Counted from the first letter of the stretch, positions 11,526 to 25,790 are shown. The stretch: 64,000 bases of DNA from Tubiluchus corallicola (GCA_030141605.1 JAQGDQ010000004.1:682001-746000); one strand, 5' to 3'. Notes: a model not told the origin generated them from the sequence alone. A program made the numbers and translations.

Positions 11526-11620
11526 GATTTTGAACTAGGGACCTTTTTGTTACCAAATGTATGCAAATGGTAACAGTAGTCGCACTCGCTTTGTAAGCCA
11601 GTGGTTTCTAGTTCAAATCC
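11526..11620. repeat. Short inverted repeat with tRNA B-box-like ends
   Basis: GATTTTGAACTAGGGACC at 11526-11543 is nearly the reverse complement of GGTTTCTAGTTCAAATCC at 11603-11620. The right arm contains GTTCAAATCC, close to the tRNA B box, and the left arm carries it inverted. Inside lies GTTACCA-N-TGGTAAC. It could be two head-to-head tRNA-like SINE remnants or a small foldback element. Confidence 0.4.
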
Positions 11621-12023
11621 AGGTTCTGATCCAACTTTTTCTCGTTTTATTGCAAAATTTAATAACCCATTTCATCAGTACTGGAGCTAATGTTAAGACA
11701 GCCAGTGTGACATTATCATCCTAGATGGTTGCATAATCACAGACTCCAATACTTATACTTTAATTATTTCTAGGCAGAAGTGTATTCGATTTTTAGATAT
11801 TGGCATGTGGACTTTCAAATTAATATCGCAAGTCATATTCTACATAGCTCATAAATACACAGTTTGTAGTGGCAATTTATATTTCTCACATGTCACGGTA
11901 GTATTATTGTAACATTCAGGGCGTTAACAGTAATTATGAAGCCTAATGTAAAATTTAAATTGACGGAAATTTCAAAACAACAAAATAGAAAAATGTGGGC
12001 CTGAGCTGGGTGGCCGGTCCTGT

Positions 12024-12320
12024 ATTGAGTGGCCGAGTGGTTTAATCTTGCAATCATTTTGGGCTGCAATCATGCAATCTTGAATTTGACCAAGCAGCTG
12101 CAAATGCTAGGGCCTACATGTTATTCGTTGTCTGTGTGCTGCGTCTTTATAGTCCAATCAAGCTAGCCCAAAATGACCCGGACTGGTGTCGGTCAGGTGG
12201 GAAGCGTACGACACCTCTCATACAACTGTGCTGGCGCACGAGAACAGTAGTTGTGAGGCGTAAGTGCAATTCAGGTCATGTGGTAAGCCACCGCGAGGAC
12301 CAGGCATTTCGGTGACGTGG
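12024..12320 (+). repeat. tRNA-derived SINE-like element
   Basis: TGGCCGAGTGG at 12030-12040 is a perfect Ser/Leu-type tRNA A box. A worn B box (TTGAATTTGACC) follows about 50 nt later at 12080-12091. The next 230 bp are less AT-rich than the flanks and probably form the SINE body. No intact cloverleaf was found, so this is not a functional tRNA. Confidence 0.5.
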
Positions 12321-12329
12321 TGATCAATA

Positions 12330-15050
12330 ACTCCGCTGATACACGCGTACACATGTACTAGATTTATTGTGTAACACAATGTTGAAAATATGCTGCAGGT
12401 ACTATTATTACAACACCAAGTTTGCACACAAAAAGAATCAGCTTTTCTAATTTTCGTAAGTTTAACCCTACAAACAAATTGTATGGTTTGTTTTAAATTT
12501 TGATATTATTTGATTCATTTATCACAAAATTTTTAAAACTAGCCATTGTGCGTATAATGCACGCTGCATTTCTGTTTCAGTCATGTACAAGACGCGCATA
12601 AACACTGCGACTGGATAATTATTAGCAATATAAATATGTAAATATATAAATATTTTAAATTAATTGCTTTGTCTTCTTATACGTAAATAATATTCGTGCT
12701 TGTTTTTTGTTGTTGTTATTGTTGTCAGTGTTTAATATTTATTTTTACTTTTACTACTAGTCTACTAATTTCTTTTAATTGGACCACATATGTAACTTAA
12801 TTGTCCAAGTATGTTCGAAAATAAATGATGTTAATAATAAAATACGGTATGCTAACAATTCAATCCACAGAATACTAGAGCAAGGACACGACAAGAATGG
12901 TCCCAAAAAACTTGGGATGACTCAGTTCAATCTCTGGTTGGCATGCATTGATTGACAAAACATGTATGTCTAAAAGAGTTAACTGTAGATTAAAACCAAG
13001 CTACAAACTGAAAAGTGATTTTCATGCAAAGATTTATCGTCAGTGGATTTACGGACAGTTATATAAATGACAAATTACGCAAAGAACGTTGTGCCATGCG
13101 TAGCCTGCAATTTTACGTAATGGCACACAAAGTCCTAATTCACTTTCCACCATATGTCACAATGCGGAACTTATCTGCTTTTCAGATTATTCTCCACGTA
13201 ATATAGCTGAAAGGAAATGATCTTATGTCGCACTGCGTTTAAAAATGCTTTATTCATATAAACTTTCAAGATCATATTTTGAAAGAAGTAAATTCTTAAT
13301 TGAAAGCCATTAAAATCACTCAAACACGTAGCCGATAACTTTTTCATTAAGATAGAAGGGATAAAAAATCTTATACTTGGCAAATGTGGAACACTTAGCT
13401 TCCCTTTTGAACCGTGGTCCCTCTGTTTTCGAGGTTTCTGCAGAATGAACCCTGCAGTTCAAACGAAGCACTTATATTAGATCATTTGTTGCAATATGGC
13501 TTTTAATTACTAATACTTCATAAGAATGCAAACCAAACCAGCTAAAAGAGTTTGTAGACCTAACACACAACATGTAGGAAAAATGGATTTATAAGTACCC
13601 GTTTTGCATTGATGGTTTTCTTCAGTGCTCGAAGGCTTATAAATAATTATAATTATTATTAATAACAATTGCATTCAGTGGAAAATGAGTTTTCCCTCAG
13701 CCTGGAGTCGATTTCTTATCTATTGATTAATTAACGCCAATCATTGATTAATTACTGACCTTTCCTTCATCAGTCTTCGTACAAACCATTTGGGTAACAC
13801 ATACCCGTAATGTAGGACAGTGAGTCACGCATGAATGCATGTATCAATTAATTATTAACGCAACACTTCAGCCGTTGTGGATAGCTATCCAGAATCCTAC
13901 AGGGACTTCTTACACGTGCATAATGAATAAGCAAAAACACGTTTTGTCCTAGTTGCAGAAGCTGTTGCATAAATCTGTTTGAATATACATACATATGCAC
14001 TTAATGCCCAGTTTAGTCCGAAGATGCGAATAGCTTATGTGTGGGCAGAAGCTGCAGGATTATTAGCAACACAAGAGTACAATGATGTCGTTTAGACGAG
14101 ATTACTACATTATCTAGATTATTAATACTTTTTGTATTGCTTAGTGATCCAGTATAGTTGCCTTGGCTTCCCTTGATTGATTTTCCAGGTCGACAGAAAG
14201 ACAAATTTTTTAAATCTGCATTAGAACCTGAACGAGGCATAAATGAGCAACACTGTAAAAACACATGGTAATAAGACAATTGAGTAGTTACTCTAAACGT
14301 TGTGTAAAAAAAGAAAAAATGAAACTAGTGAGCAAACTAACGAACGAACAAACGTAGAAATGAACAAACTAACAGAAAAAGAACAGAAAAACGAATAATG
14401 CAACTGTACAAAGTTAAGCTAATCAGTTTTATTGCTAATATAAATATTGATATTAGTCTTTAGTTTACTTTTTACAGGTATTAGCATAATTCTGCCCCTG
14501 AGCGTTGACAATCAGCAGCTTTATAAATGACAGTCACTGTGGGAGGCTGTCGTGCTTCACGGATATCCGATAATTACACGAAAAGCACCTGACTAGGAAG
14601 CTGATTACGTTAGAGATTATAGCCAGGTCTATCGTCATTATAACACGGTTGTTAATGTGAAGCCAGGTAACTCTTTAAATGCTCGTGTAAAAACTTTTGA
14701 GTTTGTATATTTAGTAGGCCGCATGATTGTCTATATAAATATAATTGGGCGTACATAGGATCGGCAGTATTCACATGGCATTATAAAATATGGGTCGAGG
14801 ATGCATTGAAATAGGTTCATAGATGTCAAAGATACTTTATACAAGTATGTGAGTTCCAAGAGGCGCAAACCATTGTGCTAAAGGCACTACCACCACTCTC
14901 ACTCCATTCCTAGATTGCTGTTAATGTACAAATGTGTCGAAACATCCAGAGACATATTATAGGTTACTCATCATACGTAGCTTACATTATATGTTACAAT
15001 GAAACCAATTATCAACCACGCTGGTTATTGTATCTCCCGTCTCTCTTTTA
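12330..15050. other. AT-rich DNA, no gene seen
   Basis: No motif, RNA or array was recognised. The frames at 13.0-13.4 kb and 14.0-14.3 kb lack splice context or family resemblance. Confidence 0.5.
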
Positions 15051-15125
15051 CTAGCGTGGGCACAAGTGCAATCTAATGCTCATTCGAATTGACAGGCAGA
15101 ACGTTGGTTCGATCAACCAGGGTTT
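15051..15125 (+). repeat. Possible tRNA-derived SINE head
   Basis: GCGTGGGCACAAGTG (A-box-like) is followed about 45 nt later by GTTGGTTCGATCAACC, whose GGTTCGATC core is B-box-like. The spacing fits a Pol III promoter, but both boxes are imperfect. Confidence 0.3.
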
Positions 15126-15199
15126 AAAGTGGCTTCGCGCTGACTATACTGGTCATTACATTGGCATTACATGATACACAATTGCATTAAGTGAATTGC

Positions 15200-15790
15200 A
15201 AGTGACTGTGAAAGACCTCCTGAAAAATGTCATAAAACAGTCTGAAAGTCGGATAAGTTTAACTACTATTCTTGACGAAAATAGCTGCTGACAAGTTAAA
15301 TATGCTGAAGTAGAATTGTTGTTAGGAGCAAAATTTGAGTAACCTAAAAACAGTACTTTTCTTAGAAATTCAAAGGTTGCATAAATTCATTAAGTTGAAC
15401 TAAAGCATCTAAGTGGAAGTAAGACAGTACTCTCGGTAAAGATAGATTAAAAGTTAGGTAAGTTCCTGTAGAAAGTAATGTTCAATTAAAAAACTTTTAT
15501 TGAAAACGGCTCAAAAATACGCAGGTTAAAATGGAAAAAAAATTACCGTTTTGTTAAAAAGCAGTTCCAAAATTTGATTAGCTGAAGCTGCCACTTCACC
15601 TAAATGAACACATACCTAAAACATCTCAAAAACTGAAGACACTGAGGTGTAGCTATAATAGCCCTTACCAAAAAGCCGAATAGGTTGACATAAGCACAGT
15701 TAAAAAATTGGTTAAGTTGACTGAATTAAAAAACTGCTGAAAATCAATTCAAGTCATGCGCTAGTTGAAATAATAAGTTCTCAAACACTG
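15200..15790. repeat. Cryptically repetitive AAAAANTT/GTTGACTGAA tract
   Basis: Variants of GTTAAGTTGACTGAA, AAGTTAAATATGCTGAAG and TTAGCTGAAGCTG recur every 30-60 bp with runs of A. It looks like a heavily eroded minisatellite. No exact period can be set by eye. Confidence 0.3.
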
Positions 15791-16454
15791 CTAGCAGTTT
15801 CCATTCGCCAGGGGGTCTTGCCATATCTTTCAGTTAATACGGCCGTAATTAATAATTCACGTTGATTGTTACATAACGCTATCTGACGATCTTATCTTTT
15901 TTCTAGTAAAATCGCTATAGGCTGTTATTACCCTCAGTCGCTGCTTTTATTGTGCAATAAAATACAAAAGGATGGTTGATAACTTAGACAACTCAGAATT
16001 AATTACCCAGCGATTAATCATCAATTGAACATGTTAAATCCTAGGTATTCGCAAGGAGCTAGAGATACTCGAAAATTAATATTCCTATGAATCTGATGTC
16101 AACTACACAAATGGTATTTTAATTACAAGTGTAATCAGAAAAGTAAGACCCTGCAGATGAATTCTCTACTATGATTAATTTATGAATGAAAAGGTTACTT
16201 GTTTGCTTGTTTTTTTTGATGTGCCAATCTTCGTTATTTCAGATTTGTCGTCTTTTTACTATTCAACTATTCTTATCATCATTTGTTTGCTTGCTTCACT
16301 GGTAGGCTTGTATGAATGCAATACATCTCGGGCTAAAGATTGATGGCTATATATATATAGTTTTCTTCTTCAGTCAGTCGATTTGGCACTCGATCGGTTG
16401 GTCAGTCTGTCTGTCATTCGTTCATCCAGTTGGTGGGTTGGAGGATCCACCACA

Positions 16455-16485
16455 CAGTCAGTCAGTCAGTCAGCCAGCCAGTAGC
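16455..16485. repeat. Short (CAGT)n tract
   Basis: Six CAGT units followed by CAGCCAGCCAGT, with worn CAGT/CATTCG units upstream from 16370. Confidence 0.7.
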
Positions 16486-16599
16486 TTACACATTCACGCA
16501 CTCACTCACGTATTCCGGCTCAACGAAGTCGCAGGTCTGAGTTTTGAGCTCTACGTAAACTGCATGGCTTCACTGTAATTACATACGGAAGACGCGATG

Positions 16600-19500
16600 C
16601 AGGCACAGTGTTGCAAGCTCTGTTAGAAGCTCATTTGGAACTAGTAGGGAGATATATGCAAAACAGTTAGGTAACCACGAAGGTTTGTTACTTCTGGGTG
16701 GGCTATATTAACAAAAATCTGTAAGAATTTGTAATGTTACTGTTACAATCGATTTCTGTGTTGACAACTTGTTGCTCCAGACGAGATTTGGCCAAACAAC
16801 TGTATCAAATTTGATTATATGTTGTTTAAATGCTTACTTAGACTGTTACAGTTAATTTTCATATACACCTAACTGCCTAGCGCCTATAATTACGTCTACC
16901 TTTCACTATGAAGTGAGTCTTTTACAGAGTTGTTAAAATCAAGTATAGCGTTGTTTAATTGAAAATACGTGAAGTGTTACAGTTATCTCTTTTTCAGAAT
17001 ATTGTGCCATGCGACTTGAAGTACAGAATTCGTCAGTCATTTAACAACCACTGCAAAACATTTTGTCTTCACTACATGGAGTAGTAGTTCAATTTGCTCC
17101 TAACGTTAAAGTAATGAATTTTGATCGCGTTACGACACGTAGAAGCAATAAAACGATTGTGATCATGACGTGTCTACGTATAACTTGCCTCTCTCTTAAA
17201 CATAGCTAGTAGATAGAGAATTTATTGCTTTAATAAAGTGAAGTTTCTAAATTAGACCAGCCACTCACAATATATTTTCTTATCTATAACCAACCCACGT
17301 TTACGTGTTTCTATCACTTCATGTCTAACTTTGAACAAAAGTGCACTGCTGGTCGAATACGGATCAACGTTTCTCAGAAGCAATATTTAAGCAAATAAAT
17401 TGTACGGCTCGTGTAATTTTTCATCGACAAAACCGCACTGAAGCCAAACATCCTGAAGCTCAAATGCGCATGCCCGATAAGCAACATTCAACTGCTAATA
17501 GTTTTGCATAATTACTGGATAGAGAATTACGTGGAATATTCGCAATTTGGTTGTCATTGTAACATAGTTCTTTGGTGATGTGCCGCTCACAACAGAGCTG
17601 CATTTGCTGGCGGTGACATTTTTACTTGGATAGCATCGTTTCTTTTTTAACTAATAGCCAATCTTGTATAGCGGAAGAATATAGTCTCAGCAACAGTATT
17701 GTATAGAAGCTTAGAAGGTAAATAGTTCCCTTTTGGCGTATTTAAAATTATCATATTATTAGATGGAGTGTCATAAGGTTAAGGTTCCGTCGCCTAGCTG
17801 GTTGCAATATGTAAAAAAATTAATAAACTGAAATCTTACTGCAAAACCACTCGATTGACTCAACTTCATGCTTCTCGATGACGATTTGATTACAAGATTG
17901 AAGTAGTACTGCTGAAGCCGCATATTTCATGTAGTTCTGTCTTCGGGAGAGAATTTTAATACACATGCTTATTACTAGTGTTGGTGGAAGACACCCACAA
18001 CTGTTCTTCACACTCACCAACAGCGAGAAATCGTGATTATTAGAATTTTAAACCCAGCCAATATTTTCCAAACACTTTAATTGCTCCACTGCCTGGTTGC
18101 ATCATCAGCGTCAAAATGAAAGTAAATTTCTACAACTTCCTTGTCAAAGATGATTATTTGTGGAGTGCTGCGAATGAAATTGCTTTTGCTTTCAGCCCCC
18201 AGTTTAACTTAATTTAGCTCATTTATTATTGCCCTGCTTTCTGAAACTGCTCAAATACTAGCCAACAGGGAAACTATGGGAACTCACTGACATAGTGAAA
18301 TTGAATAATCGTATGTTTGCAACTGTACAGTAGATGTTGCAGCCCTAAGAAATAAAAAATGGGGAAAACACGTAGACATTCCTTTTGTGGTTTGCCGAGG
18401 TTATATTAAAGCGCATGCATTATTCAGGTGGCGAAGCGCAATGGGCGCAGAGCCTACGTGGGTTTGGATGACCAGAAACGTCAAACATACGCGTTTGTCC
18501 ACGTACAGCTTTTCGTTCTTACCTTGCGTGGTCCACGTACACTTTCATGAAGTCTCTTTTTGGTTTCATCATGCTTTTCAATATTTGATACCACAGAGCA
18601 TTCTCTTTCAATTTTGCTAATCATTTCTCTATAAATTTTTACAAACTTCACATTTTCATAAAATCGGAGTATTCAATAGCTAGTTTATTACATAGCCAAA
18701 AAAAAATCGAAAATAAGTTGTTTAAAAAACAGAGCGTTTTTCTACTCGCCTATCGACTTTACCACATCACTGCCAAAACTAGACATAATAATTTTTTAGC
18801 CAGGATGAAAACGTAAGTTTGGTAAAAATGTGACAATCATATAAACGCCTAATTGACGTAATTTCATAACTTACACTGTTTCCTTCTTACGTCGTGATCT
18901 ACAGCTACGGTAACACAGGATGTTATTATCTACTCACTCCTCTACCTAAACTTCATAATAACTGTTTTACTTGACGTTGCACTACTTTCTTCTAGGAGTT
19001 GTAGTACTTCTGTCTTTCTCGTGCCTTCGTCATGATAATTACACATCGTTGCGATGCAATGTCTTACAAATTTCTGTTCAGAAAATTTCGTGTTTTCATT
19101 ATGCTGATATGAAGAATAATATTTGTTAAACTGTAAGTTTCTACAACTGTTTTTCCTCCTATAAACAAGCTATACAATGGCCGTTGCTGTAACTAAGAGA
19201 TTACATGTAATAATTTGTGTTCAGGTAGAGCATCAGAGAATTGGGAAAATCATCCTAAATGGGAAGATTACTTAATATGTTGAAGCCCATTTACAACTTC
19301 GGTAAGTAGTGTACGTTACGGGTCTTGGGACTTGTCGCTTTCAGATTTTCTTTACACATGAATGTGTACTTTGTTGGTGACACATTTACGACATTTGTGA
19401 CACATCAGCACAATTACCAGCAAATCTTGTCAGCAAAATTCTGGAGACATTCTAGCGACTTTATTTGTTCACTGTACGACAATTTTTGTAAACTATACTG

Positions 19501-21950
19501 GGAATAATTTTTGCGACTTTTAAGGATGTTCATGATACAGTTACAGATTTTTGTGCATCAAATCTGGACAATAAAAGTTGATTAGCCATAGCATGTGATT
19601 TTTGTAGAACGATAAAAGTTTGAAGGCAAAAGTCGTATAGCGGGTCAGTGCCCTTATATAGCCGCGTGCAGCCCCCTCACACTTATTGTTTAGTATTAAC
19701 ACAGTGGGGCTTTACAGGTTTCAATTTACTATCTTATTTATAAGTTAAAAGGTTCATCAACGTATTCAGTGAAGTTGTGACTAATGATCTACCGACGTTA
19801 CAAAAAATAAAAAGCGAAAAATACGTAGATAAATTTGATTTACTTTCGGTTGATAGTCTGGCAATAGTGAATATTCAAACTTCCACCACGATCTTTGCAA
19901 AATTTTCTTATCTGAAACGAGAAATAAGAAACCGTTGCTAGAGACAGACGTAGTCACACACATATGCGTCAAATTACAAATGTTGTTTTTAAAAAACACG
20001 TCTAAATGAAAATAATAAGCTTTTTATTCAAACGAAACCGAAAAAAATGATAACAATTTTTATACGTGTTAGGCAAAACGTATGGCAAGCATATCTCTTA
20101 AAGAAACGAAAGATGGTATAACATTTCCTTAACCTGCATTGCATTAAGGATCTGTTTTAACAAAGGGTCTAGAGGCCTTTGGCTGCACTGACCTACCTAT
20201 GTCACGTGCTGGTTTGTATTCTTAAACGACTTCGCCAGAATTCATCTTTGATTTTGTATTTCTTTGTTAAGAAATAAAAACTACACATGTGCACAGTAAA
20301 CTAATTGATTTCAGAGCTAGATTTATAATTATGTCAACAAGCTCTTAAATCTAATCTAATGCTCCTTACATGTAGGCGATCTCACCCAATAACCTAATCT
20401 TTTGGTACACGCAACGAGCAGTTGTACAAGCTTTATTATAAGTTAACACAACACAGTTCACTGTGTGGCACGATTTGGGTGATATAGATGTTATAGAAAG
20501 AAAAACTGGTATAGTTGATTAAATTAGTGTTTTGCCAGCTACTGTTTGCTTGTCTTTAAGAGAAGCTTTAGATATTATTCAGTCATGAATTGATGCATCT
20601 GACTTGTAGATGCAGTCGTCTCAGACTTTCACAACTGCATTGTAATCGGACGTGATGTGTAATCAAATTTCTGCTCATTCCGTGCAGCGTCTTTGAAAGT
20701 GATATTGCGCAAAAAAAATTGGGCGAGCTTTTGCGAATATTCATAATTTTTCTCTTCTCGTGAGCTTAGGCTTGCTGAAAGCCTGAAACGTGTAAAATGT
20801 AACAAAATGACAAAATGGAATTTAATTTTCGTTTTGATTATTTTAGATTTTAAACCACTGTCTGCCAGTTTATTTTCCTGTATTCATGCTTTACTTGCTT
20901 TTTAACCCAGAGTGAAAACCTGCTTGTAAAATGGCTTTACTAAATATTGCCAGAATTAAACACGAGTGATTGATAATCACCACTCATTCAAAGAGATTTA
21001 TGGGATTCTGAGCACGTGAAGCCATAGTGACCGGATGATAATTGTCTAAGGTAATAATTATCCGTTATTAGAGCATCGCACATTATTCCATTAGTTCTTG
21101 ACATATGGCAAGGCGTGGCATGGAATGTAATGTCAAGCACTTATTAGAAAGAGATATAATGACTCGACTGAGAAATGTAAGGAAATATATCGATTTCACT
21201 TAGCAAAGATTATTAAAAGAAAAGTTAAGGTGACTGAAATTTGGGCTTATTTTAATGCTTGCGAAAAATGTTAGAAAGTTTCAGCAGTAAGATTATGACA
21301 GTCAGCGAATTGAATAATTAGTAATATAGAGCTGCAATTATTTTGGAAGAATAATGACGTTATGTTGCCAACAGCAGAAAAGCAGTGCACTGTCTATGCC
21401 GTAAAAGTAAAACTTTCAAAATGTTAGAAAGTTAGAAAGGCAGAATTGTTTCTGGGTTTGGCATTGGCTTTGACAACACACACTTTTGTCTGGTAAGCTT
21501 TGGTCATGATTTTCAAACATGTCAGAAGCCAGATTCGTTTGGTGTGAGTTAAGAAAATTAGGAAATGAATAAAATTTTCTTCTGAACGTTTAAGCGACTT
21601 CCTAGATGTATTATACGGTAATTTCAAAATATTTAGTTGCACGTTAAAATGAATTAAACGTTTATTGATCCATGGCTTTCCTTTAAGATTATCATCTGTT
21701 TTTACTAACACAGATTTGTGTATGAACTGACTACTGCGACTTGTTCTTTATTTAATTTTGACAAGCACCATGTTACGCAACTTGGGCGAATTTTGGACAC
21801 AAAAAACTTACACAATTTGTTCAAATTACGAATCGTAGCAATTTTCTCAGCTTACACGAGCTTCATTAAATCTGAAAGTTTACACTCTAAATGGTCATAC
21901 ACCTGAATCTTCCCTTCAAAGGGCGTGATAGCAGAAAAATGCTCGTATTA
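16600..21950. other. AT-rich DNA, no gene seen
   Basis: No supported exon, RNA gene or array. The frames of 60-95 codons here are scattered on both strands with no shared context. The first, untranslated exon of the receptor gene could lie anywhere from here to 39 kb but has no recognisable signature. Confidence 0.45.
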
Positions 21951-21959
21951 CATAACATT

Positions 21960-23640
21960 TACAGCTTTCTCAAAGTGGAAGAAAATCACAAGCAACAAGC
22001 TGTCTCAAAATGGAAGAAAATCATTAGCAAGAAAGTTCTATCAAAGTGGTAGAAAATCACGAGCAACAGAGTTCTCTCAAAGTGGTAGAAAATCATTAGC
22101 AAGAAAGTTCTATCAAAGTGGTAGAAAATCACAAGCAACAAGCTCTCTCAAAATGGAAGAAAATCATTAGCAACAAAGCTCTCTCAAAATGGAAGAAAAT
22201 CATTAGCAAGAAAGTTCTATCAAAGTGGAAGAAAATCACGAGCAACAAAGCTCTCTCAAAATGGAAGAAAATCATTAGCAAAACAAAGCTCTCTGAAAGT
22301 GGGAGAAAACCACTAGCAACAAAGCAACAAAACCAACAAAGTTCTCACAAAGTGGGAGAAAATCGCGAGCAACAGAGTTCTCTCAAAGTGGTAGAAAATC
22401 ATTAGCAAGAAAGTTCTATCAAAGTGGTAGAAAATCACGAGCAACAAAGCTGTTTGGAAGTTGGAGAAAACCACTAGCAACAAAGCTGTTTGGAAGTTGG
22501 AGAAAAAAACTAGCAACAAAGCTCTTTGGAAGTGGGAGAAAACCACTAGCAACAAACCTCTTTGGAAGTGGGAGAAAACCACTAGCAACAAAGCTCTCTC
22601 GAAGTGAGAGAAAACCACTAGCAACAAAGCTGTTTGGAAGTGAGAGAAAACCACTAGCAACAAAGCTGTTTGGAAGTTGGAGAAAACCACTAGCAATAAA
22701 ACTCTTTGGAAGTGAGAGAAAACCACTAGCAACAAAGCTGTCTCGAAGTGAGAGAAAACCACTAGCAACAAAGCTCTCTCGAAGTGAGAGAAAACCACTA
22801 GCAACAAAGCTGTTTGGAAGTGGGAGAAAACCACTAGCAACAAAGCTCTCTCGAAGTGAGAGAAAACCACTAGCAACAAAGCTGTTTGGAAGTGGGAGAA
22901 AATCACAAGCAGCAAAGCTCTTTGGAAGTGGGAGAAAACCACTAGCAACAAAGCTCTCTCGAAGTGAGAGAAAACCACTAGCAACAAAGCTCTCTCGAAG
23001 TGAGAGAAAACCACTAGCAACAAAGCTGTTTGGAAGTGGGAGAAAATCACAAGCAGCAAAGCTCTTTGGAAGTGGGAGAAAATCACAAGCAGCAAAGCTC
23101 TCTCGAAGTGAGAGAAAACCACTAGCAACAAAGCTCTTTGGAAGTGGGAGAAAATCACAAGCAGCAAAGCTCTCTCAAAGTAGGAGAAAATCACGAGCAA
23201 CAAAGCTCTCTCAAAGTGGTAGAAAATCATTAGCAAGAAAGTTCTATCAAAGTGGTAGAAAATCACGAGCCACAAAGCTTTCTCAAAGTGAGAGAAAATC
23301 ACTAGCAAAACAAAGCTCTCTGGAAGTGGGAGAAAACCACTAGCAATAAAGCTCTTTGGAAGTGGGAGAAAACCACTAGCAACAAAGCTGTTTGGAAGTG
23401 GGAGAAAATCACAAGCAGCAAAGCTCTTTGGAAGTGGGAGAAAATCACAAGCAGCAAAGCTGTCTCAAAGTGGGAGAAAATTGCTAGCAACAAAGCTCTC
23501 TCGAAGTGAGAGAAAACCACTAGCAACAAAGCTCTTTGGAAGTGGGAGAAAATCACAAGCAGCAAAGCTCTTTGGAAGTGGGAGAAAATCACAAGCAGCA
23601 AAGCTCTCTCAAAGTTGGACGAAATCACAAGCAACAATGT
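21960..23640. repeat. 36-bp minisatellite, about 46 units with higher-order pattern
   Basis: The unit is close to AAAGCTCTCTCGAAGTGAGA plus GAAAACCACTAGCAAC, 36 bp. Several subtypes exist: CTCTCTCGAAGTGAGAG, CTCTTTGGAAGTGGGAG, CTGTTTGGAAGT(T/G)GGAG and TTCTATCAAAGTGGTAG, combined with tails CCACTAGCAAC, TCACAAGCAGC, TCATTAGCAAG or TCACGAGCAAC. At 22000-22140 the subtypes alternate as a 72-bp dimer, and the ATTAGCAAG/TTCTATC pair reappears at 22400 and 23230. Because 36 is a multiple of three, the minus strand stays open for 331 codons (23308-22313) and 111 codons (23637-23302), a repeat of FSHFERALLLVV. I regard this as a by-product. Confidence 0.93.
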
Positions 23641-23644
23641 GTAT

Positions 23645-25790
23645 AACAGGAATGATCAATATATTATGACCCAGTGACATAACTTTGGTACAGATGGAAA
23701 TTTACACTCTTGATAGGCGCATAAGGAATATACGATTTAGACACGGACCGTTAAATGTCTATGTACAGTAAAAGCTATGAAATAAATGTGTTACAAGTGA
23801 ACCGAAGTTAGATAAAAAGCGCCTGATGAAAAATTGGAGATCATTTAAAATGGGAAATGTGAGTCAGTTCAAACGAGAATGTGAGTCAGTTCCTTCCTTA
23901 CTCATAACTTGAGTAAGTTCCACATATTTGGTTAAGTGTAAAATGGATGTACTTGATAACGTACAAAAGCGTCAATTTGATGTCCAACTGGTGCTAACTT
24001 CGTATAAATTCAAGCCAAGAGCCAGAGAAACAATCAATTATAGACAAATTTATTCGATTTAGGTTGTAAATTATATTTATTTTCAGTAGCACTCTAATCA
24101 CTTATTGTCTTGGTACAGCAATAAATATTAAGGCTTTTCCTGTCTTTTGTTATTTTCTACAGTTCACATACAGTTGAGAATAAAGATTATAGGTTCGTGC
24201 TATAAAGACTAATAATATCTGAAACAGTAAAATTTACAAGATTATTGCATCAGTTGTAATAATTTGCCTTCATTTATTAAACATGCTCGTCGTTTTATGA
24301 CAACAGTGAATTGATCCAGCATTTTCACATTTTGACGAGAATACGCATACAAGCACATTCGATAACAGAGGTAAGCCTATAGAGGTCTACTGACTATTTA
24401 GGATACACGCTCTTTACTCAACGAGTTTGTCACTGTTTATGACTGCAAAATGAGTTGTCTTTTTGAGCTCTCTTTTTTGTTCCAAATTCATGTAAACAAC
24501 TTGGAATTTGCATAATGAGAATGAAGGTTATACTACAGTTAAAGATAATAGTGGAGCTGAAATATCTGCAAAGCTACTTCTCCAGTAAGTCCGTGCAGAC
24601 ACGGGCAGAAACAGATTTTTTTCTGTCTGAGATTTTCTGTTGTAAAAACTGTTTACTAAAGTTGTACGTAACGCAAAAAAGCGTGAAAACAAAAATGATC
24701 TGTGGCTGCAACTGTAGAAATAACTGTACTTTTTAACTTACTATATTCGTACTTACCCGTAATAATCCAGAGCATAAAAAAACTTTTGATGCAGTGGTCA
24801 GGAAATAACATCACTTTTGGGTTCATCTAATTTTTGGAACAACAGAGCAAACAGGTAATATTACCACAAGTTATAAAAGACGAAGAGAAATTAATGTATG
24901 CATAAGTTTCTTGAGAAAGATCTAATCAGCTACTTTCCAAGTTCTATTGAATTTATTTGCAAATAATTTACGAGTACAATCGACAAATTTTCGCAATGCA
25001 ATTCGTGAAGAGAAACGTTTCAGTGCTGCATTAGTGTACATAATTCATACAATCAGCTTGTTATAGACTATTAAGTATTAGGACTAATTAGTTATTGTTG
25101 AAAAATTTCATTTTATTTTTCATATACACATGTTGTGCATGTAAAATGAAGTTGGAAGAATCTACAATAAAACTTACCTCAAATATTGAACACAATACAT
25201 TGTGCTCAAGAGTAAATAAGTGTAGGCGTAACTACAAGTACAGATTATCAATTCCATAGCTTCATTTCTGTGGAAGACCTAGCACTATGGCGATTCTCTT
25301 CTCGTCATACCTGGAGCAGTCTAAGGTAAACATAAATATTTAATTATTTATGTATCTCACTTTAGCTTCTCCATCTCAGTAGATTTTCTGCATAGCCTAT
25401 TATAAGGCATAAACACATTAAGCAATTAAAATTTATAAAAAAACTGAATTAATCATCAAAGAAATGTTTTAAAATTTACTGTCGTTAATTAATTTAACCC
25501 GCTGCGCAGTCTCAGTAGCAATTCTGGGGGTTTCTGTCCAGAAAAATCTGTCATATGGGTCTGTACAGTTCCTTGACTTTCTGTGCGGAGGTAATGAATT
25601 CGGCGCACATTAAAATGTATTCAAATCGCAATGACAGAAATTTTCTGGTGAATCCGAAGGAAAAAGTCTGTCGTTTTACGAAATATTGCGGGCGCAGTGA
25701 ATAGTTCCTCTTGAAATTAGTCACTTTACAATACGTTAGTGTTGTCAATCAGACTCAAATGACAAATAGATTTTTTTAGTGTTATCTGCG
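23645..25790. other. AT-rich DNA, no gene seen
   Basis: Nothing recognised beyond chance frames of up to 73 codons (24515-24736). The decayed LINE starts at the right end. Confidence 0.5.

Noticed and set aside
22313-23308. 331-codon minus-strand frame, the longest in the window
   Set aside because: It is the 36-bp minisatellite read in a stop-free frame, with no splice context or non-repetitive part. Kept only as a checkable side note.
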